Shown here: positions 1-9,205 of the stretch, piece by piece
Layout: each line of letters begins with the position of its first letter
Position numbering within the stretch: position 1 is the stretch's first letter
Source of the DNA: Pseudobutyrivibrio ruminis DSM 9787
Lineage (GTDB): Bacteria; Bacillota; Clostridia; Lachnospirales; Lachnospiraceae
Direction: 5' to 3'
Assembly (NCBI RefSeq): GCF_900218035.1
Contig: NZ_OBMR01000005.1
Location: 186,001 to 250,000, forward strand
Length of the DNA: 64,000 nt
Position numbers and translations under genes: made by a program
Notes under the pieces: model-generated
The model's input: only the letters and a program-made list of their open reading frames with translations
The model's database searches: none
Told to the model about the DNA's origin: nothing

Positions 1-1802
1 ACACACCAGAGATTATGAAAGCTCGTCACAATAAAATTCTTACAGGTCTTCCTGATACATACGGCCGTGGTCGTATCGTAGGCGATTACAGAAGAGTTGC
101 TCTTTACGGTATCGATTACCTTATCGAAAAGAAGCAGATTGACTTCGCTAACACAAATCGTCAGGGTATGAGACGTTATGACTTCCAGCTTCGCGAGGAA
201 ATCACAGACCAGATTAACGCTCTTAAGGGCATGAAGGAAATGGCTGCTTCTTACGGCTTTGATATTTCTAAGCCAGCTGCAAACGCTAAGGAAGCTGCTC
301 AGTGGTTATACTTCGGTTACCTTGCAGCTATCAAGACTCAAAACGGTGCTGCTATGTCAGTAGGACGTGTTTCTACATTCCTTGATATCTACATGACACG
401 TGACCTTGCAAACGGTGTTATCACAGAGTCTGAGGCACAGGAAATTATCGATCACTTCACAATGAAGTGCCGTATGGTTAAGTTTGCTCGTATCGAGTCT
501 TACAACCAGTTATTCTCAGGTGACCCAGTATGGGCTACACTCGAAGTTGGTGGTATTGGTCTTGATGGACGTCACCAGGTTACAAAGACTTGCTACAGAT
601 TCCTTCACACACTTGAAAACATGGGTCCTTCACCAGAGCCAAACCTTACAGTTATGTACTCTAGCCGTCTTCCTGAAAGCTTCAAGAAGTACGCTGCAAA
701 GATTTCTGTAAACACATCTTCTATCCAGTACGAGAACGATGATGTTATGAGAGTTACATGGGGCGATGATTACTCAATCTGCTGCTGTGTATCTGCTACA
801 GAAACAGGTAAGGAGCTTCAGTTCTTCGGTGCTCGTGCAAACCTTGCTAAGTGTCTTCTTTACGCTATCAACGGCGGTGTTGATGAGAAGTCACATGATC
901 AGGTTGGTCCTGAGTACACACCTATCACATCTGAGTACCTTGACTACGATGAGGTTATGCATAAGTTTGATCAGATGATGGATTGGTTAGCTCACATGTA
1001 TGTTGGAGCACTCAACATGATTCACTACATGCATGATAAGTATTACTATGAAGTTTGCCAGATGGCACTTATCGATACACACGTACGTCGTTCATTTGCT
1101 ACAGGTATCGCTGGATTCTCACACTGTGTAGATTCACTTTCAGCTATCAAGTATGCAAAGGTTAAGGCTATCCGTGATGAGGACGGAATCACAAAGGATT
1201 TCGAAATCGAAGGTGACTTTCCACGTTATGGTAACGATGATGACAGAGCTGATGAGATTGCTGTATGGCTTCTTAGAACATTCATGACAAAGCTTCGTCA
1301 TATCCACACATACAGAGATTCAGAGCCTACAACATCTATCCTTACAATTACATCAAACGTTGTATACGGTAAGGCAACAGGTGCTCTTCCAGACGGAAGA
1401 CCAGCAGGCGAGCCACTTTCACCAGGTGCTAACCCAGCATACGGTGCAGAGAAGAACGGTCTTGTTGCTTCACTTAACTCAGTAGCTAAGCTTCCATATG
1501 AAGAGGCACTTGACGGAATCTCTAATACACAGACAATCAACCCAGGTGCCCTTGGACACTCAGAGGAAGAGCGTGTTAACAACCTTGTTAACGTACTTGA
1601 CGGATACTTTGATCAGGGTGCTCATCACCTCAACGTTAACGTATTCGGTAAAGAAAAGCTTATCGATGCTATGGAGCATCCAGAGAAGCCAGAGTACGCT
1701 AACTTCACAATCCGTGTATCTGGATACGCTGTTAAGTTCATCGACCTAACAAAAGAGCAGCAGCTCGACGTTATTGCACGTACATGCCACGAGGCACTTT
1801 AA
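1..1802 (+). CDS. pflB: Formate C-acetyltransferase (pyruvate formate-lyase), 5' truncated by window edge
   Basis: Glycyl-radical enzyme that cleaves pyruvate with CoA to acetyl-CoA and formate in the cytoplasm. The reading frame is open from the first base, and the first in-frame ATG at 15 is internal: the residues around it (TPEIMKAR, then [13 protein letters not shown]) match the interior of PFL proteins, so the true start lies before the window. A run of three cysteines (ICCCVSA, codons 780-788) holds the catalytic Cys pair, and the radical glycine is in RVSGYAVKF (codon 1722-1724). About 600 C-terminal residues of a roughly 750-residue family are present. The activase gene follows. Highly biased codon use fits a strongly expressed fermentation enzyme. 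Identification is firm. Confidence 0.97.
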   Translation, partial: TPEIMKARHNKILTGLPDTYGRGRIVGDYRRVALYGIDYLIEKKQIDFANTNRQGMRRYDFQLREEITDQINALKGMKEMAASYGFDISKPAANAKEAAQWLYFGYLAAIKTQNGAAMSVGRVSTFLDIYMTRDLANGVITESEAQEIIDHFTMKCRMVKFARIESYNQLFSGDPVWATLEVGGIGLDGRHQVTKTCYRFLHTLENMGPSPEPNLTVMYSSRLPESFKKYAAKISVNTSSIQYENDDVMRVTWGDDYSICCCVSATETGKELQFFGARANLAKCLLYAINGGVDEKSHDQVGPEYTPITSEYLDYDEVMHKFDQMMDWLAHMYVGALNMIHYMHDKYYYEVCQMALIDTHVRRSFATGIAGFSHCVDSLSAIKYAKVKAIRDEDGITKDFEIEGDFPRYGNDDDRADEIAVWLLRTFMTKLRHIHTYRDSEPTTSILTITSNVVYGKATGALPDGRPAGEPLSPGANPAYGAEKNGLVASLNSVAKLPYEEALDGISNTQTINPGALGHSEEERVNNLVNVLDGYFDQGAHHLNVNVFGKEKLIDAMEHPEKPEYANFTIRVSGYAVKFIDLTKEQQLDVIARTCHEAL

Positions 1803-1821
1803 TTTATAGGTAGTTTTTGTT

Positions 1822-1852
1822 GCGGCCGGCCCAAAAGGCCGGCCGCTTTTTT
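1822..1852 (+). terminator. Intrinsic terminator between pflB and pflA
   Basis: A perfect 10-bp GC stem (GCGGCCGGCC / GGCCGGCCGC) with a five-base loop is followed by six T. It sits before the pflA ribosome site (GAGGT, 1855-1859), so pflA is probably reached only by read-through. That would set activase well below lyase. Confidence 0.85.
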
Positions 1853-1865
1853 ATGAGGTATAATC

Positions 1866-2600
1866 ATGAGTGAAATAATCGGATACATAAACAAGTTCGA
1901 GAGCTTCGGTGCCGTAGACGGTCCTGGAGTGAGATATTTGATTTTCTTAAATGGATGCAAGATGCGCTGTGCTTTTTGCCACAATCCAGAGACATGGGCT
2001 GAGCATCAGGGCGAGCAGTATACTGCCGATCAGGTACTTGAGAAAGCACTTCGCTACAAGCCTTACTGGAAGAAAGATGGAGGAATCACTGTCAGCGGTG
2101 GCGAGCCACTTCTTCAGATTGATTTTGTATTGGATTTATTTAAGAAAGCCAAAGCTAAAGGTATCACCACCTGCCTTGATACTGCCGGCCAGCCATTCAC
2201 TCATGAAGAGCCATTTTACAGCAAATGGAAGGAATTAATGAGCGTTACCGACACTGTTATGCTTGATATCAAAAACATCGATCCTGAGGAGCATAAGAAG
2301 CTCACAGGGGTGCCTAATGACAATATCCTTCAGATGGCAAAAGAAATCTCTGATATGGGTGTGAGAATTTGGATTAGACATGTGCTTGTTCCTGGTGGAA
2401 GCGATAATGATGAACTGCTCCATCGCACCCGCGAATTTATTGATACACTTAAAACTGTAGAGCGTGTGGAAGTTCTTCCATACCACAGTCTGGGAGTTCC
2501 AAAGTATGCTGAGCTAGGCATACCATATCGCCTTGAAGACGTAGAATCACCAACCCCAGAAAGAATAAAAAATGCAAAAGAAATCCTAGGTGCAAATTAG
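1866..2600 (+). CDS. pflA: Pyruvate formate-lyase activating enzyme (radical SAM)
   Basis: Radical-SAM activase that installs the glycyl radical on PFL using S-adenosylmethionine and a [4Fe-4S] cluster. The cluster motif is C31-x3-C35-x2-C38 (GCKMRCAFC), followed by a SAM-binding GGEP-type segment (VSGGEPLLQ). Length is 244 aa, normal for the family, and the protein begins with the usual glycine-rich VDGPGVR segment. The ATG at 1866 has GAGGT six bases upstream. It lies 63 bp after pflB, on the same strand and behind a strong hairpin. The product is cytosolic. Confidence 0.96.
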   Translation: MSEIIGYINKFESFGAVDGPGVRYLIFLNGCKMRCAFCHNPETWAEHQGEQYTADQVLEKALRYKPYWKKDGGITVSGGEPLLQIDFVLDLFKKAKAKGITTCLDTAGQPFTHEEPFYSKWKELMSVTDTVMLDIKNIDPEEHKKLTGVPNDNILQMAKEISDMGVRIWIRHVLVPGGSDNDELLHRTREFIDTLKTVERVEVLPYHSLGVPKYAELGIPYRLEDVESPTPERIKNAKEILGAN

Positions 2601-2616
2601 CACCTAGGATTTTTTA
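2582..2616. terminator. Terminator shared by convergent pflA and glycosidase genes
   Basis: Arms AATCCTAGGTG (2582-2592) and CACCTAGGATT (2601-2611) flank an eight-base loop that includes the pflA stop codon, followed by T6 on the plus strand. On the minus strand the stem is followed by a weaker T-rich stretch, so it probably serves both converging genes. Confidence 0.8.
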
Positions 2617-4236
2617 ATATATCGTATATGCGGTAGGACTTGTAATTTTAATGGTCATTGTTTTTCCTTCGTAGCTTCTAATCACATTTATTGCATTATC
2701 ATCTTCTACTATTGATATTTCTCCAAGCTGTAATACTGGATTCTTCCTTAAAGCTATTAAGCTCTTTACCTTCTCTAAGAAGTCCAAATCCCACTCTTCT
2801 TTTGTCCAATTAAAACAGCGTCTGCAATCAGGGTCATGATTCCCCTCCATAGCCTGTTCTGTTCCATAGTACAAACAAGGTGCCCCCGGCATAAACATTG
2901 TCATTGCTATTGCTGTTTCCAATTTCTTTTTATCTTTGCCTATAGCAGTAAAGAAGCGCTCTGTATCATGAGAATCAAGCAAATTCAGCATCATATAGTT
3001 TACTTGCTTCATGTTACGCATCAAAATTCCATTTAGATGCTGGACAGTTTTTGCCTCATCACATATTCCTTTTGCAAAATAATCAAGACATATCTTCGTA
3101 TATGCATAATTCATAATGCTATCCTGCTGGTCACCTTGCAAAGCTGGGTATGCATCATGCCAGTTTTCTCCGATGATTACGGCATCACTCTTTTTCGCTT
3201 TTACAGCCTTTCTGAACATTCTCCAGAAATCGTGAGATACCTCATCTGCAACATCGAGTCGCCAGCCGTCAATATCAGCTACATCAATCCAATAAGTCGC
3301 AATATCCAGCAAATATTTTTGCACATCAGGATTCGCTGTGTTAAGTTTTGGCATGGACTTTGAATATGCAAAGCATTCGTAATTACGATTTTCTACGTCT
3401 GCCTTATCTCCATCAATAATGAACCAATCGTGATACTTTGATTTACGTCCATTTTTTACTACATCCTGAAACTGCTCCATCTTTGTGCTGCAATGATTAA
3501 AAACTGCATCCAGCACAAGTCTAATACCTCTGGCATGAGCTTCCTTTACCAGTTCTATCAAATCCTCCGTCGTACCGAACTGTGGATCTATAGTTTTATA
3601 GTCAATAATATCGTACTTGTGATTTGATTCCGATAAAAATATAGGCGTTAAATATATTCCTGATATGCCAAGATCCTTAAGATAATCAAGTCGCTTAATA
3701 ATGCCTCGAAGATCGCCACCAGCATGGCTTTTAGGGGTAGGTTTATCTCCCCATCTCATGTCGATATAGGACATATCCTTGTTCTCATCACCAACGCAGA
3801 ATCTATCAACAAAAATCTGATAGAAAACAGAACCTGGCATCCATTCTACAAGTGGCATTACATCATTTTCATTGATATAAGGCAACTGGAAGAAATTATA
3901 ATAACAATCGTCGTAATTATAGCTTTCAGTAAGGCCATCTTCGCTGTAAAAATATATTTTGTTATTCTTCTCCAGCTGGAAAATATAAACAAATCGAACG
4001 TCGTTTATTTTCAGCTGGATTTCATAGTAAGCGAATAGCTCATCTTTATATTTAAGTGGAACATCCACAGTGTATCTCTCTTCTTTATAATCATACTTAA
4101 CACCGTAGATTAAGCTTACCTTAAGTCCACTTTCTGCATCTTCTCTGGCAGTTCTAAGTCTAAGAACTATTTCATCCGTCGATAATGGAAAACAATATCT
4201 TGATTCTGGTATGTGTAATAATGCGTGTCTGTTCAT
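2614..4236 (-). CDS. GH13 family alpha-glucan hydrolase, neopullulanase/cyclomaltodextrinase-like
   Basis: Cytoplasmic glycoside hydrolase of family 13, probably acting on maltodextrins or cyclodextrins brought into the cell. Residues 1-125 form the N-terminal domain typical of neopullulanase and maltogenic amylase. The catalytic barrel starts near VFYQIFVDRF (138-146). Conserved regions are present: DAVFNH (243-248), GWRLDVADE with nucleophile D328, IGEN with acid/base E357, and LLDSHD with D424. There is no signal peptide. Length (540 aa) is slightly short because the C-terminal domain is small. The ATG has GGGAG upstream. It stands alone, convergent with pflA. The precise substrate cannot be read from sequence. 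Confidence 0.88.
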   Translation of the reverse strand: MNRHALLHIPESRYCFPLSTDEIVLRLRTAREDAESGLKVSLIYGVKYDYKEERYTVDVPLKYKDELFAYYEIQLKINDVRFVYIFQLEKNNKIYFYSEDGLTESYNYDDCYYNFFQLPYINENDVMPLVEWMPGSVFYQIFVDRFCVGDENKDMSYIDMRWGDKPTPKSHAGGDLRGIIKRLDYLKDLGISGIYLTPIFLSESNHKYDIIDYKTIDPQFGTTEDLIELVKEAHARGIRLVLDAVFNHCSTKMEQFQDVVKNGRKSKYHDWFIIDGDKADVENRNYECFAYSKSMPKLNTANPDVQKYLLDIATYWIDVADIDGWRLDVADEVSHDFWRMFRKAVKAKKSDAVIIGENWHDAYPALQGDQQDSIMNYAYTKICLDYFAKGICDEAKTVQHLNGILMRNMKQVNYMMLNLLDSHDTERFFTAIGKDKKKLETAIAMTMFMPGAPCLYYGTEQAMEGNHDPDCRRCFNWTKEEWDLDFLEKVKSLIALRKNPVLQLGEISIVEDDNAINVIRSYEGKTMTIKITSPTAYTIY

Positions 4237-4348
4237 AAAACTCCCTTTACGTAATACAATATCAATAAACTCCTTCTAATAGTTTATCGATAAATGGCGA
4301 TTTATCAACTGGTTATGCCGTTAACTAAACTTTTATTTTTCAATAAAA

Positions 4349-4377
4349 AATAGTCAGGAGATAATCTCCTGACTATT
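4349..4377 (-). terminator. Intrinsic terminator of mecA
   Basis: Thirteen-bp perfect stem (AATAGTCAGGAGA / TCTCCTGACTATT) with a three-base loop. On the minus strand it is followed by six T. It lies 13 bp after the mecA stop codon. Confidence 0.9.
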
Positions 4378-4389
4378 GGTATTTTTGTA

Positions 4390-5094
4390 TTAAATTTGTG
4401 ATAAAACATTTGCACAATCTTCGCAAATCAAATCGCCGTGCTCTAATAGAAATGCTCCATCAAAGCTTTCTGTAAACATCTGATTTGCAAACTCTGCGAT
4501 TACTAAAATCACAGCTGAGATTTGTCTGCGTGTAAGCTCAAAATTCAGCTTGATGTAGTAGTCATCTCCGTAACGGTACAAAGTACTCTTAATTCCGTCG
4601 TACTTTGGAAGATGCTTGCAAAGTAAAATTGCTGAATCTAAATCATCAAGTATTGCCCAAAGTGGAGTGTCCAGATACTGATCTGTCACCTCATCACTTT
4701 CGTCTGTAATAGCCTTTGCAGGCTGTACTGGAACATCCGATGTACTAGCTGAAATTGCTGCACTCTGAGGTGTTTTCGTAGTTGAAAGCGTCTCCTGTAA
4801 TCCTGTGAGATGCTTTTTTAATTCTTCAATTGCTGTAGCCAGTCCTGTGCTTGAATCTGGAGATATAAGTAATGCAACATCACCCTGTGGCATCACTGTC
4901 ATTTGAACGCTGTACGCCTTTGCATGAGTCTCAATTCCGAGGGTCTCACAGGCTTCAGCAAGAATATCCCTAATAAAGCTCTGGGTCTTTTCCTGGTCAC
5001 TGACGAAATCACCAAGCTCCATGCCGTTCTGTTCCATTTCTTCTTTTGTGATGACACATCTAATCTTGTCCTCACCTATCTTCTTGAACTTCAT
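4390..5094 (-). CDS. mecA: MecA-family adaptor protein for ClpC
   Basis: Adaptor that delivers substrates to the ClpCP protease. It starts MKFKKIGEDKIRC, like the N-terminal target-binding domain of MecA. It ends with the ClpC-binding domain (LDDLDSAILLCKHLP, then SSLYRY-like STLYRYGDDYYIKL), joined by a Ser/Thr/Ala-rich linker of about 50 residues. A longer frame runs upstream, but the ATG at 5094 has AAAGGAGGGGAG just before it and matches family starts, giving 234 aa. The gene has its own promoter and terminator. Target proteins cannot be inferred. Identification rests on the C-terminal domain and overall layout. Confidence 0.85.
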   Translation of the reverse strand: MKFKKIGEDKIRCVITKEEMEQNGMELGDFVSDQEKTQSFIRDILAEACETLGIETHAKAYSVQMTVMPQGDVALLISPDSSTGLATAIEELKKHLTGLQETLSTTKTPQSAAISASTSDVPVQPAKAITDESDEVTDQYLDTPLWAILDDLDSAILLCKHLPKYDGIKSTLYRYGDDYYIKLNFELTRRQISAVILVIAEFANQMFTESFDGAFLLEHGDLICEDCANVLSQI

Positions 5095-5154
5095 CAGCTC
5101 CCCTCCTTTCAAATTGTGGACGTAAATAAAGTTTAGCAAATGAATTTGAAAGTG

Positions 5155-5198
5155 TCACGGAAAAATCTGAGTATATTGTGAGAAATTTCCGTGAACAA
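5155..5198 (-). promoter_or_regulatory. mecA promoter embedded in a 9-bp inverted repeat
   Basis: On the minus strand TTGTTC (5193-5198) and TATACT (5170-5175) are 17 bp apart. The inverted repeat TCACGGAAA (5155-5163) / TTTCCGTGA (5186-5194) surrounds the -10 box and touches the -35 box. The dyad is perfect over 9 bp and separated by 22 bp, which suits a regulator site or DNA loop. No regulator is identified. Confidence 0.5.
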
Positions 5199-5231
5199 TG
5201 TAACCATTCAATTATTATGTGTAGCAAAACC

Positions 5232-6140
5232 TTATTTCACTATGCCTATTATATCGTTGATATCCTCAATACCCTTCCTCTCCATGTATTCCTTCATTCC
5301 GTTAAGTATATCCAGTGTTGCTGTAGGATTGTAGAAATTAGCTGTACCAATTGAAACGGCAGTTGCCCCCGCAAGCATCATTTCAATTGCATCTTCCCAT
5401 GTTGAAATTCCACCCATTCCTATAATTGGAATTGAAACTGTAGAAGCACACTCATAGACCATACGAACAGCTATAGGATGAACAGCAGGACCTGACATAC
5501 CACCGGTCTTGTTTGCCAGTACAAAGCTTTGACGTTCAACATCGATTTTCATCCCTGTAAGAGTATTAATAAGGGAAATGGCATCCGCTCCCCCAGCTTC
5601 CGCAGCTTTTGCCATAACTTTGATGTCTGTAACGTTTGGAGAAAGCTTCATGACGATTGGCTGCTTTGCATGAGCTTTCACAAGTCTTGTGATTTCCTCT
5701 ACTGCCTTAGGATCCTGACCAAAAGCGATTCCGCCCTCTTTAACGTTAGGACAAGAGATGTTGATTTCTAGCATATCAACTCGCTTTTCATCTGCCAATC
5801 TATCTACCACTTCAATATATTCTTCGGCTGAATGACCGCAAACATTAACCACTACCTTTGCATCTTTGTACTGTTCAAGGAATTTTAAATCTCTTTCACA
5901 GAACACCTCAACCCCTGGATTTTGTAGGCCGATAGCGTTAAGCATACCTGATTTTACCTCGGCAATTCTTGGTGTTGGATTACCTAGCCAAGGCACATTT
6001 GCAACTCCTTTTGTAACAACAGCACCAAGCTTATTTAAGTCTACAAATTCTGAATACTCCATACCTGAACCAAAGGTTCCTGAAGCTTCCATAATAGGAT
6101 TCTGAAATTCTACTCCTGCGATAGTAACCTTTGTATTCAT
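5232..6140 (-). CDS. pyrD: Dihydroorotate dehydrogenase B, catalytic subunit
   Basis: FMN-containing catalytic subunit of class 1B dihydroorotate dehydrogenase, which oxidises dihydroorotate to orotate in de novo pyrimidine synthesis and passes electrons to PyrK. The N-terminus (VEFQNPIMEASGTFGSG) and the active-site cysteine segment EINISCPNVKEGG are diagnostic of the 1B class. Length, 302 aa, is normal. The start ATG shares one base with the pyrK stop (TAATG), so the subunits are translationally coupled. It is the last gene of the pyrC-F-K-D run. Confidence 0.95.
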   Translation of the reverse strand: MNTKVTIAGVEFQNPIMEASGTFGSGMEYSEFVDLNKLGAVVTKGVANVPWLGNPTPRIAEVKSGMLNAIGLQNPGVEVFCERDLKFLEQYKDAKVVVNVCGHSAEEYIEVVDRLADEKRVDMLEINISCPNVKEGGIAFGQDPKAVEEITRLVKAHAKQPIVMKLSPNVTDIKVMAKAAEAGGADAISLINTLTGMKIDVERQSFVLANKTGGMSGPAVHPIAVRMVYECASTVSIPIIGMGGISTWEDAIEMMLAGATAVSIGTANFYNPTATLDILNGMKEYMERKGIEDINDIIGIVK

Positions 6141-6904
6141 TACAATTCCACCTCCGTAGATAAGAAAACTGGACCGTCTTTGCAGACTCTTTTATTTTTA
6201 ACGTGGCTGTGATCATCTACTTCTTTAGCCTGGCATACGCATCCCAAGCATGCACCAACACCACATGCCATTCTCTCTTCCATTGAAACATAGCACTTGA
6301 TACCTTTTTCAAGGGCATACTGTGCAACACCTCTAAGCATAGGCTTTGGACCACAAGCATAGATAACATCAGCAGTCAATTCGTTTTCTTTCATTGCATC
6401 AACAACAGTGCCGTGAACTCCCACTGAGCCATCATCTGTAGCGATAATTACATCAGCTGCTGCATCAATGAATTCATCAGCAAGGAATAAATCATCGTTG
6501 CGATATCCCATTACTGCTGTAACAGAGCCCTTCAACTGCTTTGCAAGCTCTAGCATTGGAGGCACACCAATTCCACCACCAACTACAATAGCCTTTTCAC
6601 CCTCAAGTGGAAAACCATTTCCAAGAGGACCAAGAATCTCTACAGTGTCGCCAGCTTGAAGCTCAGAAAACTCCGTTGTGCCTTCGCCTACAACTCGAAA
6701 TACCACTCGAAGAGTATTATTTAACTCATTGATTTCGCAGATGCTGATTGGACGAGGTAACAGCTTGCTTTTATCATTTGAAAATATATTTATGAACTGA
6801 CCTGGGACGGCATATTTGGTTGCATTTGTCTCAAGCTCAAGGCTGAATACACCTTCTGCCAGTTTTTTCTGGGCTACTACTGTAGCTCTTTCCTTTACCT
6901 TCAT
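6140..6904 (-). CDS. pyrK: Dihydroorotate dehydrogenase B, electron-transfer subunit
   Basis: FAD and [2Fe-2S] protein that moves electrons from PyrD to NAD+. It has a ferredoxin-reductase fold: flavin-binding LLPRPISICE near residue 50, an NAD-site GGGIGVPPML, and a C-terminal cluster region with cysteines in MACGVGACLGCVC and a later Cys in RVCKDGPVF. Length is 254 aa. It overlaps pyrD by one base and follows pyrF after 24 bp, which supports one transcript. Confidence 0.95.
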   Translation of the reverse strand: MKVKERATVVAQKKLAEGVFSLELETNATKYAVPGQFINIFSNDKSKLLPRPISICEINELNNTLRVVFRVVGEGTTEFSELQAGDTVEILGPLGNGFPLEGEKAIVVGGGIGVPPMLELAKQLKGSVTAVMGYRNDDLFLADEFIDAAADVIIATDDGSVGVHGTVVDAMKENELTADVIYACGPKPMLRGVAQYALEKGIKCYVSMEERMACGVGACLGCVCQAKEVDDHSHVKNKRVCKDGPVFLSTEVEL

Positions 6905-6928
6905 ATTTTATTAAACTCCTAATTTAGA

Positions 6929-7849
6929 TTACTTAAGTGCTCCGCGGATATCAGCAAGCATGTCCTCTACAGCTGCTCTACTTGCTCCTGCAAAGTTCTC
7001 TTCCCCATACTTCGCATATTTCTCCTGCTGGTATGCTGCGATGATGCCACGGCTTGAGTTTACAATAGCGCCAAGGCCATCCTCATTGAAGAAGTTTACA
7101 AGATCAGCACCCTTACCGCCCTGTGCACCGTAACCTGGCACAAGGATATATGTGTGAGGCATAAGCTTACGAAGCTTTGCGCCCATCTCTGGATAAGTTG
7201 CACCAACTACCGCACCTACATTAGAGTAGTTGCCCTCGCGAGTGTCTGCACCCCACTCTTCGATTTTCTCAGCCATGTGCTCATAAAGTGGTCTGCCGTC
7301 AATAAGCCTATCCTGAAATTCTCCTGATGATGGATTTGAAGTCTTGCAGAGTACAAAGATTCCCTTGTCCTCTTCCTTGCAAACATCAACGAAAGGCTTT
7401 ACGCCATCTGTTCCAAGATATGGGTTTACTGTAGCCATATCTGCATCAAAGCCCTGATATTTGTACTCGCCCACCTGAACTGAACCAAGGTGTCCAAGAG
7501 CGTATGCTGTAGATGTGGAGCCAATGTCACCACGCTTGATATCTGCAATAACGATAAGACCAAGTTCCTTTGCATAATCAACTGTTTTCTTGTAGGCAAT
7601 CATACCTGGGATGCCATAGCTTTCATACATGGCAATCTGTGGCTTTACTGCTGGAATCAAATCTGCAGTAGCATCCATAATCTGTCTGTTGTAGTCGAAC
7701 ATAGCCTCGCCTACTGCCTCAAGTGTCTGGCCGCATTCGCCTATCCACTTATCAACAAGTGACTTTGGCATAAGCTTCATAGTAGGATCGAGTCCCACAA
7801 CTATTGGTGCGTTCTTCTCCTGAATCTGGTTAATTAGCTTCTGAATCAT
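6929..7849 (-). CDS. pyrF: Orotidine 5'-phosphate decarboxylase (long form)
   Basis: Decarboxylates OMP to UMP, the last step of UMP synthesis. Conserved elements are VVGLDP at the start, the catalytic segment VIADIKRGDIGST, and the phosphate-gripping VPGYGAQGG. It is the longer (about 300 aa) form. The frame stays open further upstream to a TTG that overlaps the GGAGG ribosome site, so I chose the ATG at 7849, which begins MIQKLI like its homologues. With this start it overlaps the end of pyrC by 20 bp. Confidence 0.93.
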   Translation of the reverse strand: MIQKLINQIQEKNAPIVVGLDPTMKLMPKSLVDKWIGECGQTLEAVGEAMFDYNRQIMDATADLIPAVKPQIAMYESYGIPGMIAYKKTVDYAKELGLIVIADIKRGDIGSTSTAYALGHLGSVQVGEYKYQGFDADMATVNPYLGTDGVKPFVDVCKEEDKGIFVLCKTSNPSSGEFQDRLIDGRPLYEHMAEKIEEWGADTREGNYSNVGAVVGATYPEMGAKLRKLMPHTYILVPGYGAQGGKGADLVNFFNEDGLGAIVNSSRGIIAAYQQEKYAKYGEENFAGASRAAVEDMLADIRGALK

Positions 7850-9116
7850 ATACAACATTACCTCCAAATATAGTTTTTACAACTTTTCCCTGTACCTTAC
7901 GATTCTCATAAGGCATATTCTTTGACTTGCCAACAAAGTCGGCAGCATGAATTTCATATTCGATAGTTGGATCAAAGATTGTGATGTCTGCTGCTTTGCC
8001 AACAGATATATCACCCAAATCCTGTCTGCCAAGGATTCTAGCTGGATTGCTACTCATATATGCAGCCATTGTAAGCGGTGTAATAAGACCTGATAATACA
8101 AGCTCTGTATAAGCAAGGCTTGCCGATGTTTCAAGTCCAACTATTCCAAATGGTGATGCAAAGCCCTTGGCTTTTTCTTCCGCAGTGTGTGGAGCATGGT
8201 CTGTGGATATTACTTCAAACACTCCTTCTGCAAGGCCACGTCTCAGTGCCTCTCTATCTTCAGCTGTACGAACTGGTGGATTCATTTTATAGTTACCGTC
8301 GCCTGGAACGATATCGTCTTCTGTAAGTGTAAAATGATGAGGACAAACTTCGCCAGATACCTTGATTCCTCTAGCCTTTGCCTCTTTAAGAATGTCATAG
8401 CTTTCCTTTGTGGAGCAATGACAAAGATGAAGTGTAGCCCCTGTCTCTTCTGCAAGCATAATGTCACGGGCTTCAATGATATTTTCTACTGCGTTGCTGA
8501 TTCCTTTTTCTCCCATAGAATCAGATTTTGTTCCCATGTTCATAACGCCGCCCTGAACAAGATTGATATCCTCGCAATGAGCAAGAACCGGAACATTTTT
8601 CTTAGCTACGATTTTCATAGCTTCACGATACAAACCGGAATCCATAACCGATTTGCCATCCTCGGAAATAGCTGGGATGCCGGCATTTATCATACCTTCT
8701 AAATCAGAAAGCTCCTTGCCTTCCATTCCCTTTGTAACCGAGCCAACCTGAAGCACTCTGCATAGGCCAACTGACTTGCCCTTATCATGGACATAGTTTA
8801 CAAGCTCTGGATTATCAACCACCGGCTTTGTATTTGGCATGGCAAGAACAGTGGTAACGCCGCCTCTTGCAGCAGCCTTTGAACCAGTCTCAATGTCTTC
8901 CTTGGCAGTCTGCCCCGGATCTCTGAAATGAACGTGCATATCGATAAGACCAGGGAACACATAGCAGCCCTTTGCATCGATTACCGTATCAGAAAAAACG
9001 GGAACAATTTCAGCCTCAATAGCTGAAATACTGTTCCCGTCTATCTTAATATCTAATATTTCGTCTGTGTTTGTAGGTGGATTCAAAACCCTTCCGTTTT
9101 TTATTATAAGGCTCAT
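7830..9116 (-). CDS. pyrC: Dihydroorotase (class I)
   Basis: Zinc amidohydrolase that cyclises carbamoyl aspartate to dihydroorotate. The metal-binding motif DMHVHFRDPG lies near residue 58, followed by GGVTTVLAMPNT, a histidine-rich strand LAHCED, and the late Asp in STDHAPHT. Length, 428 aa, is that of the class I enzyme. It is the first gene of pyrC-pyrF-pyrK-pyrD. pyrB, pyrE and carAB are not in the window. I saw no PyrR-type attenuator in the short leader. Confidence 0.95.
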   Translation of the reverse strand: MSLIIKNGRVLNPPTNTDEILDIKIDGNSISAIEAEIVPVFSDTVIDAKGCYVFPGLIDMHVHFRDPGQTAKEDIETGSKAAARGGVTTVLAMPNTKPVVDNPELVNYVHDKGKSVGLCRVLQVGSVTKGMEGKELSDLEGMINAGIPAISEDGKSVMDSGLYREAMKIVAKKNVPVLAHCEDINLVQGGVMNMGTKSDSMGEKGISNAVENIIEARDIMLAEETGATLHLCHCSTKESYDILKEAKARGIKVSGEVCPHHFTLTEDDIVPGDGNYKMNPPVRTAEDREALRRGLAEGVFEVISTDHAPHTAEEKAKGFASPFGIVGLETSASLAYTELVLSGLITPLTMAAYMSSNPARILGRQDLGDISVGKAADITIFDPTIEYEIHAADFVGKSKNMPYENRKVQGKVVKTIFGGNVVYDSEAN

Positions 9117-9144
9117 ATTGTACCTTCCTTCCTAAACTGTAGGT

Positions 9145-9153
9145 AGTATACCA
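9145..9153 (-). promoter_or_regulatory. Extended -10 promoter of the pyrC operon
   Basis: The minus strand carries TGG-TATACT, an extended -10 box, with no good -35 box upstream. The predicted transcript would start near 9138, leaving about 20 bases before pyrC. That is too short for a hairpin attenuator. Confidence 0.45.
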
Positions 9154-9205
9154 TATTGAGCCCTTTGAGGAAACAAAAAATTCACCCATTAACAATCATA
9201 TTTTT

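Noticed and set aside
7850-7867. TTG start giving six extra residues in PyrF
   Set aside because: The TTG overlaps the GGAGG ribosome site; the ATG at 7849 fits both spacing and homologues.
8187-8702. 171-residue plus-strand frame opposite pyrC
   Set aside because: It lies entirely antisense to a certain gene, has a cysteine- and phenylalanine-rich random composition and no ribosome site.
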